Source: Karalla daura (lineage: Eukaryota > Chordata > Actinopteri > Chaetodontiformes > Leiognathidae). From it: a stretch of 64,000 nt of DNA. Below, piece by piece: positions 34,101 to 44,779 of this stretch. The stretch's first letter is position 1; each line of letters begins with the position of its first letter. The translations under genes were made by a program, and so were the position numbers. The stretch lies in assembly GCA_029224185.1 (NCBI GenBank), contig CM055197.1, positions 20,220,827-20,284,826 on the forward strand. Reading direction: 5' to 3'. Below the pieces are notes generated by a model, which was given only the letters and a program-made list of their open reading frames with translations, did no database searches and had not been told where the DNA came from.

Positions 34101-37100
34101 CCCCTCATTAAGAGCGACGAGGAGTGCAGGTACGTTTGCCCCTCAACCATTTCAGTGTTTTCGACGAGCTTATTTTCCAGTGATTTTGCGTATGTTTTTT
34201 TAACTCTGAAGTTTCAGCTACGAATCCAGAGGGAAGAACTGTTTCCCCCACTCTTTTATTCTGTCCTTTGTGTCATGTTCTCGTTTTTTCCATCTTTCAG
34301 AGACCTGGTTGACGAAGCTAAGAACTACCTGCTGCTGCCACAGGAGAGGCCATTGATGCAGGGTCCAAGAACCCGGCCCAGGAAACCCATACGCTGTGGG
34401 GAGGTGCTCTTTGCAGGTGCGTGTCTGGAGGAGATGGACCATAGGGTTTCCTTGCACCGAAGGGCTTTGCAAAACTCATTCATTCTGTTCAATTTATGAC
34501 TTGGAATTTGAACAAGATTCGTGAGATTGTTTGTTCAGAGAATTTAAATTTTCCTTCTTTTAACCCACGTTTGTATCGGAAGTTTGCGTCGGCTCTGACA
34601 TAGATTGTAATTGCTAGGTAATGGTGCTGATCCAGGCGCCAATGTATTCACTCTTAAGTATGAAGTTTTCAGTTCAGTATGTTTGTGGCATGTGCTACTG
34701 GCATGCTGATACGCAGCATGCTTTTTGGAAATACCTCTCCCTGGCCGTGCCACTTACTACTACTGCTACTACAAAAACTTCTAGAACCTCTCCAAAGGAA
34801 TCTTGTCGAAGAGCGCGCAGAGTCGTGGGGGAAAAAAAAAACACACGACACTCATCTTGAACAGACGCCCCTCACGAAGGCGGGGAGAAACCACCAGCCG
34901 GGGGGGCACAAAAGCAACCAAAGATGACGTAAAGTTACAGGATTAGCTTTGGATGGACAAAACCCTTTACTGTTGCTATTGCCGTTTTCCTCTGGAGGGG
35001 GCGCCCTGCCCCCCCCCAAAAATGTGCGGACGCACCTCAGAAGAGATCAAACGCGTTGGAGCAATGGATACCGCAGAGATGCCTGTGACTCTGACACGTG
35101 CCCCATGTCACTTTTGAACCCAACTGTTGCCATCGTCTGATCAAGTGAACAGCACACTCGCGAATACAATGTAAAGTAAATTGTTGATGATTGGATTTCA
35201 ATTTAACGTTTGCACAAACGTTTCTGACCAAATCTGATTATTTTCTAGGGTTGACCAAATCAGTTGCTGCTCATTTTACTAATAAATGACAATTGGGTGC
35301 GCCTATTTTTTATTGTTGTGTATGTCTTTGTTACGCTGTGTTTTATGTATGGAAAGTAATGTTTCAGTCGGTCCAGTTATACGGAGATGTGAAGTTTAAT
35401 CATTCGATTGGATTTGACTTAAAATGCCAATTAAAGTGTCCAGCCCGAACGTTTGGCCCCGGCAGTTTGGACACGTGTAGGCACTGAGTGTGGAGTATGT
35501 CTGAAGTGCGACGGTTCTGGTGCCCGATGAATGCCGTGACTGTTGCGCCCTGTCTCCGCGCAGTCGGCGGCTGGTGCAGCGGCGACGCCATCTCCAGCGT
35601 GGAGCGCTACGACCCGCAGACCAACGAGTGGCGGATGGTGGCGTCCATGAGCAAGCGGCGCTGCGGCGTGGGCGTCAGCGTGCTGGACGACCTGCTGTAC
35701 GCCGTGGGCGGCCACGACGGCTCCTCCTACCTCAACTCCGTGGAGAGGTGCGGCGCGGAAGCCCCTTGGCCGCAGGGTCTCCAACCCTCCGCTTTAGATG
35801 ACGCGAGTGACACGACGGGCCCCTCTCTTGTCCCCCCCCCCCCCCCTCCCCCTCCCCCTCCTCCAGATACGACCCCAAGACCAACCAGTGGAGCAGCGAC
35901 GTGGCCCCCACCAGCACCTGCCGCACCAGCGTGGGGGTGGCCGTCCTGGGGGGCTACCTGTATGCCGTCGGGGGCCAGGACGGCGTGTCCTGCCTCAACA
36001 TCGTAGAGAGGTATTCGTGGCGGCTCTCTCGCCGTTCCACCCTCCACTCCTTCCCAAGTGTCCCGGCTCGTGTCGAGCCCACGTGGCCGGCTGCCGCTGC
36101 GGGCCGCTGTAAAACTGTGCCGCTGGTGTGCTTCAGGTATGATCCGAAGGAAAACAAATGGACCCGGGTGGCCTCCATGAGCACCCGGAGGCTGGGCGTG
36201 GCCGTGGCCGTGCTGGGAGGATTCCTGTACGCCGTGGGGGGCTCCGACGGGACGTCGCCGCTGAATACGGGTACGGCCGAGTCCGAATCGATCAAGCCAT
36301 GCAGTCTGTCACCTGTTTCGTGGCCACGCCGTGTGAAATGAGTCGCGTGGTTCTGTTGCATTTTGCTAGTCTGAGGCAAATGGCCTTTATTATCTGCTCA
36401 TTTTTCGGTGCAGCGCTTGCAGTGCATGCCTCAGGCGAAAGCTAACGGGCCGATGAGACGTAGAAATGTCAAAAATGTCAAATGTCAAGACTAACTTTCA
36501 GGAGGATCATTTAGCGCCGCACCAGTCACGTTCGTGTAACTTCTAACTCGTACGCATTGGGTGAGGCCAGTTATGTCCTCTCCTCTTGTGCCCGGGAAAC
36601 GATGACTCTTACGAATAGAAAAGGCAAAAACGGAACAGTTGAAGACTTTCGTCTTCTCGCCCCGTTGAGTTTAAACTGCGTCGGTGACGTCAAATTACAT
36701 TTCGACTGTGACGGCTAGCCGGTTAGCTAGCCGGCTCGTTATAAAAGTGACGGGGGACTGTCAGCCCCCCCCACGCAAGTGGCTGCTTCCCACCTTAAAC
36801 CCGGCAGTTGATGACAACAAAGTGACGACCACGGAGCACGCCGGCCTTTGTCCGGCTTTAATAACACGGACTATACGTGTGTTAAGAGTCGGTCATTGTG
36901 CCACCTAGTGGCAAAGGAGAGTTAACTATGACGAATATCATCAGATTTGCATGAATCACACCTACTGTGCTACCAGGAAGAAGTAAGCATTGTGTGAACT
37001 GCAATGTCGCATGACATTTTCAGGATGTGATCCACACAGTGGATGGAGGAGGAGGAGGATGATGATGGAGGATGCTGGTCTCCATCAAGTTGCACTCCGA

Positions 37101-38599
37101 ACTAATGATGCTGCGGGTCGCGGCGTCTTATGTTTGCCCCCCTTTCACCCTTTTTCTTTCGCCTTTTCTTTCCTCCCCCTTTCGCAGTGGAACGTTACAA
37201 CCCTCAGGAGAATCGCTGGCACACGGTGTCCCCGATGGGGACCAGGAGGAAGCACCTGGGCTGCGCCGTCTACCAGGACATGATCTACTCGGTGGGAGGG
37301 CGAGACGACACGACGGAGCTGAGCAGCGCGGAGCGATACAACCCCAGGACGAACCAGTGGTCGCCCGTGGTGGCCATGACATCCAGAAGGAGTGGGGTGA
37401 GGAGGGAGCGCGCGCGTGTGTGTGTGTGTGTGTGTGTGGTCGGTTAGTGCAACCATCCCCAGAAGGCAACTTAAAATTGTAAGAGAGATGATGAAAGACA
37501 ATGCTGCAGGTATGTGCGGACACAGAGTCGGTCCCCCTGCTTTCAGAGGGAGAACTATGGTGGTCTAACACTTAAGGGGTCCGGAGGCACAAGTCAGTTT
37601 TGCGTATCATGTCCCCTTTACGTTTAGCGATCGGGAATGTGTGAATCCATGTGGTAGGCCAATGTGTGTGTGTGTGTGTGTGTGTCCTTGTGAAGGTGGG
37701 TTTGGCTGTGGTGAATGGTCAGCTGATGGCGGTGGGCGGTTTTGATGGGACGACGTATCTTAAAACCATAGAGGTCTACGACCCGGACGCTAACACGTGG
37801 AGGTAAGTGTCGCTCTGTGAAATGACATCTGGAGAGTGAGTCTAACTGAAATTGACGGACCGGGGGGGTTGTAGCTGGACCAGGACCAGTCGCTGTGGGG
37901 TCTTCATGAGGTGCGATTTTAGCACCATCACACCTGTAGCTGTGGGTGTTGACGTTCATCACACGGGATGTTTCCCACAGTTGTGGAGCTCTCTCCACAG
38001 CTTCAGGCTCAGGTCAAAGGCATGCTCCTCTGCGCAGGGCTTGAGGAGCCAGGGGGGCTGATGCCCTCTGGACCCACAGCCTTCCATGCCGGGATTTCTC
38101 TGAGCTCTTCTTCCACTTGGTGCTTTCCATTTACATGGAAACGGTCTCTAACAGGGAATGCGAGCGAGGCTTGCCTCGCCTCACTTTTTGTTCGCCGTTT
38201 CAAATGATTCGCTATTCTCAACGGGGCCCTGGCCTGCAGCGACGGACGTCCTGGGACTCGACGGGTCAGGGCGCGGGGGAGTGCGGACGGAGGCAACGCC
38301 GTGGGGGAGCGGGGTTTGGGGCGACCGGATAGGGGTGTCCCCCCCCAAAGTACCTTTTTCCTTTTTGCCGTTCCAAATGTGGAGCTCGTCATGCGTTCAC
38401 AGCCGACTCGAGTTTTGAGGCGAGTTACTTTTAGAGGCACAAAGGAAGAATGTGGGTGTTTTCATTGGTACCCGAGGTCCAAATACCCGAGGTCCAAATA
38501 AAGTAAAGTAAGAGAAATAGTAAAGTAAGAGAAACTAAAATGAACCTGTCGGGTGGTGTTGTGAACACTCACCAGCAAAAAAAACAACACACATGCACA

Positions 38600-38691
<92 letters not shown>

Positions 38692-39088
38692 CACACACAG
38701 GAAACTGTCCATGCTGAGGTTGATTTTCTCATTATGACTTTTTTTGGGGACAAAAGTTAATGACATCAATGTGCACATAAAGTCCCCTCATCACTGGCAC
38801 TCTATTAAACCTTTTCAGATATTAACATGTACGTGTATTCATTCAAATATGTGTAATAATAAAGTGAAATGAAGTTACCATCAGCTGTTCATGGTCATTT
38901 CTAGCAGTGCCTAGTCATTTGCACCGTTTAAACCTTGCCTGTGTTCCCCTGCTGTCCGTGAGTGTCACGTACTGAACTCTTGCCTCTCGCCCTCTCTCCC
39001 CAGGTTGTACGGAGGAATGAACTACCGCCGGCTCGGCGGGGGGGTTGGCGTCATCAAAATGACTCACTGTGAATCCCACATATGGTAA
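31114..39088 (+). CDS. klhl20: KLHL20, BTB-BACK-Kelch adaptor of Cullin-3 ubiquitin ligase (13 coding exons)
   Basis: Coding exons are 31114-31136, 31811-32068, 32172-32280, 32987-33193, 33519-33677, 34035-34129, 34301-34416, 35564-35747, 35867-36010, 36137-36270, 37188-37396, 37696-37802 and 39004-39088. All junctions are GT-AG and phase-consistent. They sum to 1830 nt, which is 609 residues plus TAA, the human KLHL20 length. The product starts MDTKPMRR, has a BTB domain (about 68-135, with [20 protein letters not shown]), a BACK domain (about 170-272) and six Kelch repeats from about residue 319 (repeated AVGG and ERYDP/ERYNP units). It ends in the typical [13 protein letters not shown] and BACK bind Cullin-3; the Kelch propeller binds substrates, which in mammals include PML, DAPK and ULK1. 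Divergence is confined to residues 9-18. Coding GC is much higher than in the flanks. Confidence 0.98.
31390..31620. other. GC-rich unassigned segment in klhl20 intron 1
   Basis: A GGA-rich tract ('gcggaggaggaggaggaggag', 31391-31411) is followed by a GC-rich stretch. This has a TATATA word (31478-31483) and the phrase 'gaccgctaggtggtctagttaaggcc'. It could be a remnant LTR or other mobile element, but I see no second copy or coding remnant. Confidence 0.25.
32075..32089. repeat. poly-G run (15) just after the klhl20 exon 2 donor
   Basis: Fifteen G bases begin six bases after the donor of exon 31811-32068. Together with poly-C runs at 33866 and 35832, it gives klhl20 introns an unusual homopolymer load. 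Confidence 0.85.
33866..33887. repeat. poly-C run (22) in klhl20 intron 5
   Basis: An uninterrupted run of 22 C bases. Confidence 0.85.
35825..35866 (+). promoter_or_regulatory. C-only polypyrimidine tract at the klhl20 exon 9 acceptor
   Basis: About 35 bases of almost pure C (with a few T) precede CTCCAG at 35861-35866. The intron before exon 9 is only 119 bases. This is the polypyrimidine tract of the acceptor, and it is unusually C-biased. Confidence 0.7.
37411..37438. repeat. (CG)n(TG)n microsatellite after the klhl20 exon 11 donor
   Basis: CGCGCG followed by about 11 TG units starts 15 bases after the donor at 37397. Confidence 0.85.
37663..37684. repeat. (TG)n microsatellite before klhl20 exon 12
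   Basis: About 11 TG units end a few bases before the acceptor TTGTGAAG that precedes exon 12 at 37696. They take the place of an ordinary pyrimidine tract. Confidence 0.8.
37960..38110 (-). mobile_element. small LINE RT fragment in klhl20 intron 12
   Basis: On the - strand, about 38085-38020 reads '[19 protein letters not shown]', close to the 'KAAGPDGISPRLLKTCAEEL' block of CR1/L2/Rex1-type LINE reverse transcriptases. A frameshift follows it. The surrounding sequence shows no further support. Confidence 0.55.
38599..38699. repeat. (GCAC)n then (CA)n microsatellite in klhl20 intron 12
   Basis: About twenty uninterrupted four-base units of GCAC are followed by about ten CA units. It is purine-pyrimidine alternating throughout and is the longest tetranucleotide array in the window. 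Confidence 0.95.
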
Positions 39089-40960
39089 CGCCGGCCCACA
39101 GCCCCTCCGCTGCTTAGGCACACACACGCTCACGTTTTCTCATCACCTTCCATTCGATGCCTCTTCTCACCGAATCCCGTGCCTCTGAAGGAGACCGAAC
39201 TCAAGGACGTCGAGGGGGGGGGGGAACAAGTAGGGGCGCGGAGAGGTGAGAAGGAACAAAGCGAAGTCTCGTTCATCCCCGGAGCCGCTGCGAGGTCACG
39301 AACTCTGGGCCCCCCCCCCGCCCCCCCCGCTGTTGACCTCGGCTCCCCGTGAAGTGCACTGAGAGCAGAGCTCCACCGAGAACGAGTGAGACTTCCAGTA
39401 GGAACAGGACGGCCCCCCCCCCCCCCTCTCCAAGCTTTCATCCTCAGACCGCTCTGGGTCTGCCAACACTTTCTTTTGACGTACAACAGCGGACGCTCCA
39501 CTGCGGAGGATGGGGTCGTTTTAGGCTTAAGAGATATGGAAGCGTCACGTAGGCCTGCGGTGTTGTCTCGATGTCCCCCCCCCCGGCTTTGAACTGTGAA
39601 ACTGTTTCACCTGTCCCTTTTTAAAATGCGAGCCCACAGATTCTGGCCACCGACCACAGACGCCCTCAACGTAGGGTATCGCCTAACACATGTTCTTGCG
39701 CGATAGCGACTTTTTCCCACCAGACCCAGCGTGGCGTTCTCCATCACGGAGGTCACTTGCGCATCGTAGCTGTGGCCCTCCGTCTCTGAACGTTGTGTAC
39801 GGCGAGCTGCCGGACGGCTAGCTTCTCTGGCACTGGAATCTGGCGTCCGTGTTGGACGGTCGCTGCCCCCGGATTCACATTGATCCCGCCGTTGTCACGT
39901 AGGGCGTTCCGTCAACGATGCACTGATACGAACGCACGCGATCTCGCCAACGTACTGCTGTGGAACAACGTCACACCAAGTCACCCGGCCTCCTCCGAGA
40001 AGCCGGCATTCTGTGCGGTGACGGCCCGCAAACGACTGAAGCGAGCGCGAAAGCGGGACGGTCGGCGCCCTCCGACGCTTGCAGTGTTCACGCCGTGAGG
40101 GCAGAAAGGTTTTTAATGTTTTTCACGTTTATTCGCTGCTTTTTTTTCTTTTGTTTTTTGCCACTTCCGTTTGCGCCGGGTGGGCTGTCGGTGTAAAAAT
40201 GGTATGGACAAGGATAGGTGTCCTAGCAAATTTACAAAAATGAATGCCTGGACGTGGTTGTACATCCGGCTAGACCAAGCGTGCACCACGTTTCAAGCAT
40301 ATTGAGTCTCCGTCTCGAAATGCGCCCTGCATCCTTTCCTGTTTGTGGCATTTGAGCCGCAAGCGCCCCGAGGACGGCTTTAAACCCCCTTTTAACGCGT
40401 CCAGAAGCGACACGCGTTTTGCGCGTCGGCTTCTCAACAGATCAAATGAAACTGAAAATGTGGGATGTTTGTCGGGGACTACTTGGAGCTGCGGAGGAGT
40501 GCTCGTTCGTGGCAGCCTTTGCTGAATTGGGCGACACTCGCAGTCTCACATTTGATCCGTTACAGCAACGTTTGCTTCTCATGTCCAGCTGAGCACCGTG
40601 GATCCATGGGTGGAAATGACCGCTGCTGAATCGTTTTGTTCCAACCAGCGCAACCGTAAATCACAACAGCGGTCTGCCCAGGCATGGTACGCATGCCATG
40701 ATGGGACAGTTTTAACCCACCCCGTGGGTTCTGGCAAGTGAGTCTGTTCAGAAATTTTGGTGGATATTCTTTTATTTTTTTGTCGCATTCATCTGGCATT
40801 CTCTCACTTCGATGGAGGGAGAGCAAATCTAGTCTGGAGGGATTTCTCTCGCATCTTTAGCGTTTGCGGCACCAAAGTATGTTCAGTAGCAATCTCGGAG
40901 CGTTTTTTTGAGATGACGTTGTCAGGGAGAATGTTCCCCCACAGTGAGGAGGGCTTTTAG
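39089..40960 (+). other. klhl20: probable klhl20 3'UTR and downstream GC-rich region
   Basis: Sequence after the TAA at 39086-39088 stays GC- and CpG-rich for about 1.7 kb. It contains further C or G homopolymers (39215-39224, 39310-39330, 39412-39426, 39576-39585). No canonical AATAAA was seen within this span; the first clear one on this strand is at 41991. The exact mRNA end is unknown. Confidence 0.4.
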
Positions 40961-40996
40961 CCACTTGTCCTTGCGGTTCCATGATCGGCTTGACAC

Positions 40997-41016
40997 TTTT
41001 TTTTTTTTTTTTTTTT
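40997..41016. repeat. poly-T run (20)
   Basis: An uninterrupted run of 20 T bases. It could be the tail of a - strand retroelement, but none is recognised. Confidence 0.8.
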
Positions 41017-41619
41017 GTGGTGAATACAGTGCAAATTGGTGGCACCACCTGCTGGAGGACTTCTGTAATGCTGTCCTAATGTGACGAACACGGGCCTTTA
41101 CAGTGTGCTATACGGAGACACACACGGAAGGCGACGTTTGTCCTGGACGCATCTTGTCACAACTTATTGCACTGTGATTGTCTTTTTAACATTTTCCTGG
41201 GGTCTCCGGCTGTCCGGATGTGGGGATGAAGTAAACTCTTCACCGACCGATTTTAGGATTCAGACATTTCATGTGTCACACTGAGGACGATGGACTTATT
41301 TTTTTTAGATGGAGCACAATATGTCACTGGCTGTGTGTCTCTCACACACTCACATACTGACACTCATTCCAGTTCTGCACGTGTGTGTGTGCTCTGAATG
41401 GCAGGGAGATGGCAGCACAGTTGAGGCTCATTATGCATTTTACTCTTTTTTTCACGACGGATAGGGCCATTGGTGTTTGTTTTATTGATACATGTATTGG
41501 TTTTGTTGGTTTAAGGATTCTATGCCAGTGGGGGGGGGTCACGGTTTGTCAGATGATGCAAATTGCCATGTTAACGTGAGCATTCCCATATTGCTAAATG
41601 TTAACCCTAACCTGCCCAA

Positions 41620-41815
41620 AAACATGCATGTTTAGGCTGAGGATTTGAATTTCCCCTGGGCATGAGTGTCAGAGCGAATGCTAAATGTGCCTTGTGACGG
41701 ACTGGAGACCTGCCTAGCGTGTACTTCCTGCCTTCACCCTACGTGCACTTGGATAATCTCCCAACAGACCTCCCATAACATCGGTGAAATGCAAAGTGGA
41801 TGGATGGATTGTCAT
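41620..41815 (+). mobile_element. SINE/LINE 3' tail (fish type)
   Basis: The text 'ccttgtgacggactggagacctgcctagcgtgtacttcctgcctt' through to 'tggatggatggatt' is a diverged copy of a well-known fish tail. That tail runs 'tgtgatggactggcgacctgtccagggtgtaccccgcct' and ends in GGATGGATGG repeats. The 5' head is not recognisable. Confidence 0.75.
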
Positions 41816-41990
41816 GCTGACGCTCACTTGAAATGTCTGAAAAGACTTAAATTGGCTCCGATACCCTAGAAGTTTTCTGTGAATGCCATCTTATAGTTCA
41901 AATGGCACAAGACATTGCCATTCAGAACACATGCAAGTGTGATGCTGAAGTTCAAAACATGCATTTAGGTGGTCTTAAAGGATACATCTT

Positions 41991-41996
41991 AATAAA
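41991..41996 (+). terminator. possible AATAAA polyadenylation signal
   Basis: This is the first canonical AATAAA on the + strand after klhl20, 2.9 kb past the stop codon. It may belong to a repeat rather than to klhl20. Confidence 0.2.
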
Positions 41997-41999
41997 GGA

Positions 42000-43639
42000 T
42001 CGAGAAACCTAGAGAGACCCACTAAGTTTTCCTTGTGTGACGTCACTCACTGTAAAACCAACTTGTGAGGGAGCTCACCTTGTAAGAAACACATAGATGA
42101 ACACAGATGAAACAGATCGGTTAAGGCACATCAATGACATGCAATACTATTAAAACTAAACTATAAAGTGGTGACATGCTCATACTTGAATTTCACACAC
42201 ACTACAGCAGCAGTGATCGCCGACATAATTGAGTGCAGTCACGGACCATTCACAGCACCGTAAAGTTTGGGCAAAGTATGGCTGAGTTACAGCAGGTTTA
42301 ATGCAACTTCCTGTCCTCCTGGTGAGTGTTGAACAGGCATGCCCTTCAATGAACACTCAGACTTATCAATTCAACTTTATATCTTAATGAGGTAACGTTT
42401 TGAAGGCAATCAAATGTGGCGACGAAGAGGATTGTAAACCTTTGAGACCCCTGGAAATGGCCAACTTTCATCTTCTAGGCAAACTAACTAACTACTAATA
42501 ACTAACTTGGTTGGGTTTAGAATATGGCACCAAGAGATTTATTTATTTGTCCCCCCTCCATATACCTTGGGATGTTGCATTGGTAGCAAAGTTTAACATT
42601 TTTAAACGGTAAGGTCCTTGCTCTGTTGCGTGGCCCCGGTAGGGGGTCAGTGTGCACTGTGGTGGGCTGTCTCAACCTGCTTCATGGAAACTCACAGGAC
42701 TATGTTGATTTACTAAGTAAATCCCACTCAGATTAAGTCCACAAACAGGGTTGACATTTCCTGGACAAGGTTTTTTGCAATTTAACCTTTTTTCAAAATA
42801 CTGCATCTTAAATTTTCAGACATTGCATCTTTTTTTTTTTTATTCAGTTTTTGAGTGGCTTATTTTCAAAAGTCAGTCCATACATAAAAACAGTGAAAGA
42901 TCTGCTGGCATAGACGAGCAATACTGTATTTGGCCTCCCCCAGTCCAAGTGGAATTTAACTGTGTAGCTACTAATGTTGCGTTGTCATAATGAACAGAAG
43001 TCATGTTCATTTATTAGCCTGTGTTCAGATATCTTTGAATTTGAATAGCATGGCTGTGAACTCTGACATTGGTTTTTCATGTATCATACAGTTACTTCAG
43101 TTGTGATCTCTGCAGCTCTGGTCTCAACATGTTCACTACAATGATAAAGCTGTTCTCTGAAACACTGTGTCATTTTCTTATTTCATCTTCTTTTGTGTTA
43201 GTGTAGAGCTCTCTCTGCAGCACATTTTCACACCCTTGTTTTTCAAAAATCATTACAGCATGGGCAATGCAGCAACTTATTTGCAGGTTGATTTTGCACA
43301 CGAGGTACGTTTATAATCATCAGTGGTGTTGCATGTAAAATCGTTGGGCATCTCTCCCTCCCTCTCTCTCCCTAACTCCTTCTGTCTGTTCATCTAAAGA
43401 GGAGAAAGAACAGAGGGCAATTTAAAAAAAAAAAAAAGTTGGTTAAGGGAGCTGCTTCCTTTAATCTGGCTTGAAGCACTGTTAGCCGGGCATCAGGTGT
43501 TCAATTTCAGTGCCATATGCTAGATCAAGGTCCAAGGTGTGGTTAAATCGTGTCGGCTCATGCACACCATGACAGGAGCTAATTGATTCTAGGATTGAAA
43601 TAAATGCAGCGTTGCAGAAATCATTGGCTCAAGTCATTG
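42000..43639. other. gene-free stretch
   Basis: AT-rich, no supported exon and no recognised repeat except poly-A and poly-T runs near 42832 and 43426. Confidence 0.4.
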
Positions 43640-43830
43640 GCTATGATTTTTTTCATCAGTTTTTAGGACAAAGCTAAAGATAAGCTCTGGGAATTCAGAC
43701 AGATACAACTGATACCAGGTTTAGGGTTGATTGATAAGCTACAGTCAAAGATGGCTGCTACCCCACTTCCTCAGCCAGAGTATGGAGGGATGTGTGAATT
43801 AGTTTTTCTCAACCGCTTTGGTGCTTTTCT
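43640..43830 (-). mobile_element. L2-like LINE endonuclease fragment (relative of 19480-20310)
   Basis: The + strand text 'ggtttagggttgattgataagct' and 'caaagatggctgctaccccacttcctcagccagagtatgga' aligns with 19748-19820. On the - strand it reads 'GVAAIFDCSLSINPKPG', an endonuclease-region phrase of fish LINEs. It is a short decayed fragment. Confidence 0.6.
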
Positions 43831-44779
43831 CACAACACTATTACCATTTGTTCAACAGTCAGCACATTTCTCACATTTAGTTCAAACTGCAAAACCAGTT
43901 GGATAACCTGTAAAAGAGCGTCACTTTTTCTAAGTGGATAGTTTATCTGCCAAAACCAAGTGATTCATATCAATGAAGCTGTCTGTCCCATGAAAATGAG
44001 AAGTCTGGACAGCCATTTGAAAACTAAAGTTAAGTTACACATTGCTGTATTTAGGTAAGTAACTGAGTACAACACACTGAATACAGTAGGTATATTTCAC
44101 ATTTTTACTGTATATGCTCTTTGCGATTCTACAGCACTGTGCAAAATAAAAATGCACTACAGTTACTCTTTTAGAACAAAAAGAGAAAAAAACGTTTAGG
44201 CAGAGCTGTGCACAAATGTGGAAAATATCCTTTAACACTACATATTGTAACTGAACATACAGTAAATCATTCCTGTACTTCCAGATGTTCCTGTCTGCCT
44301 GGCCACATATTTTTATCTATATCACAGAGAATATCGTTTCTTGCAATGCAGCGAGTAAAGTATGTCCTGGAGTGGTGAATCCACCCACTGTGTGACTCTG
44401 CTACAATGTCGTCACATGCTGCATCCATGCCAGTTAACACGGCCATCTGGATACCCTCAGGCAGAGAAAAACATCTGTCTTGTGTTGCAAACCACTGTCG
44501 GACCAGATCCAAGATTTATCCCACGACAACATACTTCAGACGGTCTCCACCCCTCTCATTCACAGGGACGAGTTTTCCTGGACCAGGAAAAAATGTTAAA
44601 GATATAAAATTGGCTTTTGATAATTAGTTCAACAATTGCATATCAAATGACTCAAGCAATGAAATGAAGACTTAGTTTTATAGAGAATGACTATTCAGCA
44701 TTTATAAGTATAGTTTACTTTGATTGACATGACTTCAGCAAATGATAAAATTATAAAACAGCAGAGAATTGTCTGAAAG

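Noticed and set aside
38462..38778. Open frames rich in ACVRACVR and ARTHARTH
   Set aside because: They are translations of the GCAC/CA microsatellite inside klhl20 intron 12.
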